A DNA stretch of 64,000 nucleotides from Paracyclopina nana. Lineage: Eukaryota; Arthropoda; Copepoda; Cyclopoida; Cyclopettidae. Of the stretch, positions 60,301-64,000 are shown in pieces. Numbering within the stretch: position 1 is the first letter of the stretch; every line of letters begins with the position of its first letter. Below the pieces are notes generated by a model. The model searched no databases. It saw nothing but the letters and a program-made list of their open reading frames with translations, and had not been told where the DNA came from. Where the stretch lies: positions 11,482,501 through 11,546,500 of the forward strand of contig JAGUCH010000002.1 in NCBI GenBank assembly GCA_019096065.1, given 5' to 3'. The position numbers were made by a program, and so were the translations under genes.

Positions 60301-62126
60301 TTTCTGGAATTTTTTACTCACACTCCCTTATCATTACCTGAATGAACCAATAATCATTGCGAAATCCCATTTTTAAAAATGACTTCAAAAAATACAATGA
60401 AAGTTTTTAAGAAAGAAAATTGCTTAATAATTTTTTTGATCACAATGTACAATCGATTGAACTTAAAGGTAATGTCTTTGATTGGCTCTTCTCAAAATTG
60501 AGCAGATTTATTGACTTTGAAAGGCTTAAAAAAGATGAAAACCTTTAAACGGGCACTTAAAAAGTAATGCTTTGTAATAATATTTGAAACTTACCTCACA
60601 GTGGGATTCTTTAGGAGTTTCACATAGTATCCATGCAGCTAGGGTGAAGTAACTACATAGGAGTTATCGTGAAGCACGATCGACGCAGACTGACGCATTT
60701 TGACGGATAACGACGCAAGATAGAAAGAACTTTAGTTACGCGACGATACGATGCGACGCTAGCATAGCATAGCTGAAGCATCTTGATGGGTTTCTTGGAT
60801 CACAGTGGGACAGCATGTTACTAAAAATATATGTAGTTCTTTAATATAATACCAGAACAAATGTACAACTTTAAATCAAGAAAGAGAAACTAACAACTGC
60901 AAAGGTAATATGACATTATTTCATCTCTCTTTTTTGGTAATTTACCAAGATGAAGTCTAACTTCTCAAGCTTGCAGCTTACAAGTCATGAAAAATGAAGA
61001 AAAACCAAATCTTTGAGCAAAACTAATATCGCCTTAACAAATGCTAACAGCAGTACAAAAACCTATTTCTTTCAATTCAAAATACAACCTGGGTCGTCAA
61101 ATACTTTCCACGCTACAAAAACTTTTGAATTGAAAGTTAAAGTATTTAACGACTCAGGCTGTATATGAAAATCAATTACCTGACTTATGTGCCCTCGCTT
61201 CATGATGCAAGTTTCCAGTGGCTTTCTGAATGCTTTTGCCACACTGTGCAATGGATTGCAATCACGCACCCAATGAGGGTCATCCTCGCCGTGTACGCAA
61301 AATTGAAAATGGTTTTTTCTTTCCTCTTCTCCTCTTCCTTCCTTCCTTGTTGCCCATTTTGAAAGAAAACAATTACAAACAGCACGTGAAGTTGTTCAAA
61401 AACAACTCCATTCAAAAGCCTGACCAGATTTTTTTATGTCAGCTGATGTCAAGGTCTCCAATCTCGGCTGATGATGATCATTGAAGCTTCTAATTCACCG
61501 TGGGGTGAAGGTCTGACTTGTTTAGAATAATGCAGAGCAAGCACAAATTTGAAGGTAGCAAGATTTTCCATAAATAGTCTGACAAATTGCGCTAAGCATC
61601 AGCTGAGTTTAAAGTTCAACTGGGCCTTGAACACAATTTGGTGCCCATTACAAAAAATGTCGATAACAGCCCCTAATTTTGACTTGAATTTGCACTAAAA
61701 AGCAGAAAAGTGTCAGATGTAAGAATAAAAGTACATGCTGAATGACGTCGTGCTTCGAAATAATTAATCAAGGTATTTTGATTTTACTGTAAACGTTGAG
61801 GCTGAATAAGACTGTTTTCAATTCAAGAAAAAACCAGTGCAATTTGCATACTTTGCACAGCCTTGAAAATGTGCCAAATCATGACCCGAGTCTGACTGGC
61901 TGAATTTTTTCCTCACTTTTGACAAATCCATTCACTCACGAAGATGACTTATGCCATTTTGTAACAGCAAGCACACAATTTATGTCATTTTGGCTTTTTG
62001 AATCATTATCTGGCACTCTTTCAATTTCTTCCCTCTTAAGTCTTAACTCTGTCAATTGTAAACAACACTGAACTCAATGAAGAAAAGTTAACTCGATTAA
62101 CCTGTTGTCACTTGGCCAACTTTATC
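57335..62126. other. Large gene-poor region
   Basis: About 4.8 kb of AT-rich sequence with no supported coding exon on either strand. It contains a small palindromic element at 61085-61161 and a GACG-rich patch at about 60670-60770. Upstream regulatory regions of the two divergent flanking genes are expected here. Confidence 0.45.
61085..61161. mobile_element. 77-bp palindromic mini-element flanked by TA
   Basis: Left end CAACCTGGGTCGTCAAATAC and right end, read as reverse complement, CAGCCTGAGTCGTTAAATAC match at 16 of 20 positions. TA dinucleotides flank at 61083-61084 and 61162-61163, as with Tc1/mariner insertions. It is too short to say more; it may be the collapsed ends of a MITE. Confidence 0.5.
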
Positions 62127-64000
62127 ATGGCTCTTCGCAATGAAGAAATATTCAATTACATTCCGTCAAAGTTGACTTTCGTCATATCGAAGTTAGGTTA
62201 TTGCATAGGCTCGAATCCCATTGGATTTGTTGGCGTCTTCTTCCTTCTGGCCATCTTTCTCGGCACTGGTCTTCAAAGGATTGAATACGTCATTGACAAC
62301 GAGTACTTGTTTGTCCCCACTGGAGCTCCTGGAATAGCTGTAAGCCATAAAATATTACTAAAATACCCTTCAAATAGGAAAAATACAACTCTCATTCGAT
62401 TATTTTTAGGAAAGAGACCACGTGGAGTCTCTATTCAATCTTGACTATTCCTCGAATTACATTCTTGGCCATGAAACCAGATTTCTGGCTCAAGTGGCTG
62501 TCATTGTGAAAGCCAAAGATCCCGTCCAGGATGGCATTCAAATGCACAATGGCATCATGGAAATGGCCAAGAGAGTGGATGCTGATGTCAACAAAGTTAA
62601 AATCCACTCTAGAATTCATGGCAGTTTCCAATTCAAGGATGTCTGTGCCAAAACAAGGCTCAGTGAAGGTCTCAAATGTCAAGTCAACGATTTTGTCAAC
62701 ATGTCTCCGACTCTGGATCTAATACGGCTAGGTCGAATGAACATGACCTATCCTATGTTTATTGACCCTTATTCTAGACTGTCCTACTTTGTTCCTGCCA
62801 TTTTTGGTAACCTAAAACTTGATGATGAAAAGACTGTGGTGATTGATGCTTCTGCGGTCAAGCTCATGTTTATCCTGGATAGCAATCTCAACAACTATGC
62901 TAAATCACTTAAGGTCAAAATCTGGGAGGAGGCCATATTGAATTTTATCCTTCAAAAGGTGAAAATGTTCATTTAGCTTATCATTATCTCAAATTCACAT
63001 TCCTCTTTATGATGAAGGATTGGAATGATACGAGATATGATGTTCTCGCGATCAATGCGCATTCCCTGGAAAAAGAATTGTCTGAAAACATTGACACAGC
63101 CTTTGTGCTATTGAATTACTCAGTGGCCTTCATTGCAGCCTTCACTGTTATGAATGGGTTCATACTCAAGTCCATCAGACATGGAACTCCTTTTACTGCT
63201 CTCTGGGGAATCATTAACACTATGCTTGGGACCATGGCTGGTTGGGGCCTCTTGATGTATACAGGTTAGAAAAAAATTGCATAAGTTCCATTTTCATTTA
63301 TTGTCAAATCTGATTTTAGGGCTTTGCCCGTGGCAAGCCATTAATTTGGCAAGCGTTGTTCTGCTGTTAGGTGTTGGCATTGATGACACTTTTGTCATGC
63401 TAAGTGCTTGGCATCGGCAATCGAAGCCTGACCAAGATATGGCCACCAATATGGCTGAAACATACAAGGAGGCAGCTGTCAGTATCACCATCACAAGTTT
63501 GACCAATATTTGCAGCTTTGGCATTGGGATTTTCGTCCCTAGCTTTGCCACCGTGTCCATTTTTTGCGCTTACACAACCATTGGACTTTTAGCCGTCTAC
63601 TTATGGACCTTGTTTTTTTATGGAGCTGCCATTGCACTATGTCAGCAGGTAAAATGGTTCTTTATGTCTCTCATCATTCATGACAATTTTTAAGTTTTAT
63701 TATGTAGATGTCAGATCGCACTTTTGATTCAGACCAAGAGAAGACTTGCTCGAGGTTTAACAACTTTGGGCGGAAAGTGATTGGATTTGCTTTTGAGGCT
63801 CCAAACCTGAAGCCATTTACTGCGGTCATTTTCGAAAGTGCCCTGCCTTACATTATGGAATTCGCAGTGTTCAAGCTCTTTGTCATGGCTTCATGGCTTG
63901 CTATGATATCTGTAGCTGGATATCTGGTCACTGAAATGAAAGAAGGCTTGGAAAAGAGTCGGGTTGGACGGTACAATTCTCCTGTGGCCAATTATTTTTG
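62127..64000 (+). CDS. Patched-related (PTR/PTCHD) membrane protein, 3' partial
   Basis: Exons 62127..62339, 62410..62958, 63018..63264, 63320..63648 and 63708 to beyond the window, all in phase. First helix at GFVGVFFLLAIFLGTGLQ, then NEYLFVPTGAPG spliced to AERDHV, a typical PTR loop start. A luminal domain follows. The sterol-sensing segment starts at AFVLLNYSVAFIAAFTV. TM4 carries GVGIDDTFVMLSAW with the Gly-x-x-x-Asp proton-relay motif of RND/Patched proteins, then TSLTNICSFGIGIFVPSF. The frame is open at the right edge near the second luminal domain. In insects and nematodes PTRs act in Hedgehog-related or cuticle/lipid traffic; the role here is inferred. Start ATG 62127 (MALRNEE). Confidence 0.93.

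Noticed and set aside
62200-62225. CTCGAATCCC resembling a tRNA T-arm
   Set aside because: It lies inside the first coding exon of the patched-related gene and no acceptor or anticodon arm can be built around it.

Overview
This is a eukaryotic nuclear window, almost certainly from an arthropod. The evidence is a TTK/BAB-type BTB zinc-finger gene, a ZAD zinc-finger protein, a pickpocket-type DEG/ENaC channel, a Hikaru genki/Hasp-type synaptic-matrix protein and a patched-related protein. Every intron I resolved is GT-AG and many are only 50-70 nt, so the genome is compact. I cannot name the species; a crustacean or a basal hexapod would fit. Nothing prokaryotic and no tRNA, rRNA or CRISPR was seen.

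Layout. 1-8.6 kb: COX10 (5' partial), a secreted Cys-rich protein converging on it, CACUL1, a GC-rich BTB-C2H2 gene with two alternative zinc-finger terminal exons, and an SLC35E2-like transporter. 8.8-17.3 kb, minus strand: virilizer (m6A-writer subunit), a small secreted protein, ZGPAT and a ZAD+FLYWCH protein. 18-19 kb: a long foldback repeat. 19.3-30.2 kb, minus strand: a 15-exon gene predicted to encode about 1503 residues (WAP, 17 CCP/sushi domains, one Ig), with a 12-bp satellite in one intron. 32-35 kb, minus strand: a ten-exon pickpocket channel. 36-42 kb: a shugoshin-like gene, a mitochondrial HMG-like gene, a hAT-type MITE and the DDX11/CHL1 helicase. 42-45.6 kb: a tiny secreted protein, a Harbinger-type MITE, and PGAP2 whose stop codon overlaps the start codon of a FANCE-like gene. 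45.8-51.8 kb: an ITIH-like protein ending in a beta/gamma-crystallin domain, CCZ1 and RER1. 53.5-57.3 kb: a small secreted protein, a 16-bp tandem array and a mucin-like jacalin-lectin protein. 62.1 kb to the right edge: a patched-related gene (3' partial).

Most genes are unrelated housekeeping or signalling genes that are merely neighbours. Functional themes that recur are genome maintenance (shugoshin, DDX11, perhaps FANCE), secretory-pathway function (PGAP2, RER1, CCZ1, SLC35E2) and secreted matrix or haemolymph proteins (WAP-CCP-Ig protein, ITIH, jacalin protein, several orphan secreted peptides).

The most unusual points are the WAP/CCP/Ig giant with internal furin-type sites, the 4-nt PGAP2/FANCE-like stop-start overlap, a splice acceptor wedged between the ZAD gene stop and the ZGPAT start, the ITIH-crystallin fusion, and two tandem arrays 30 kb apart that share a 9-mer. 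Exon models were built by hand from splice motifs and reading-frame continuity; no alignment or search was run.
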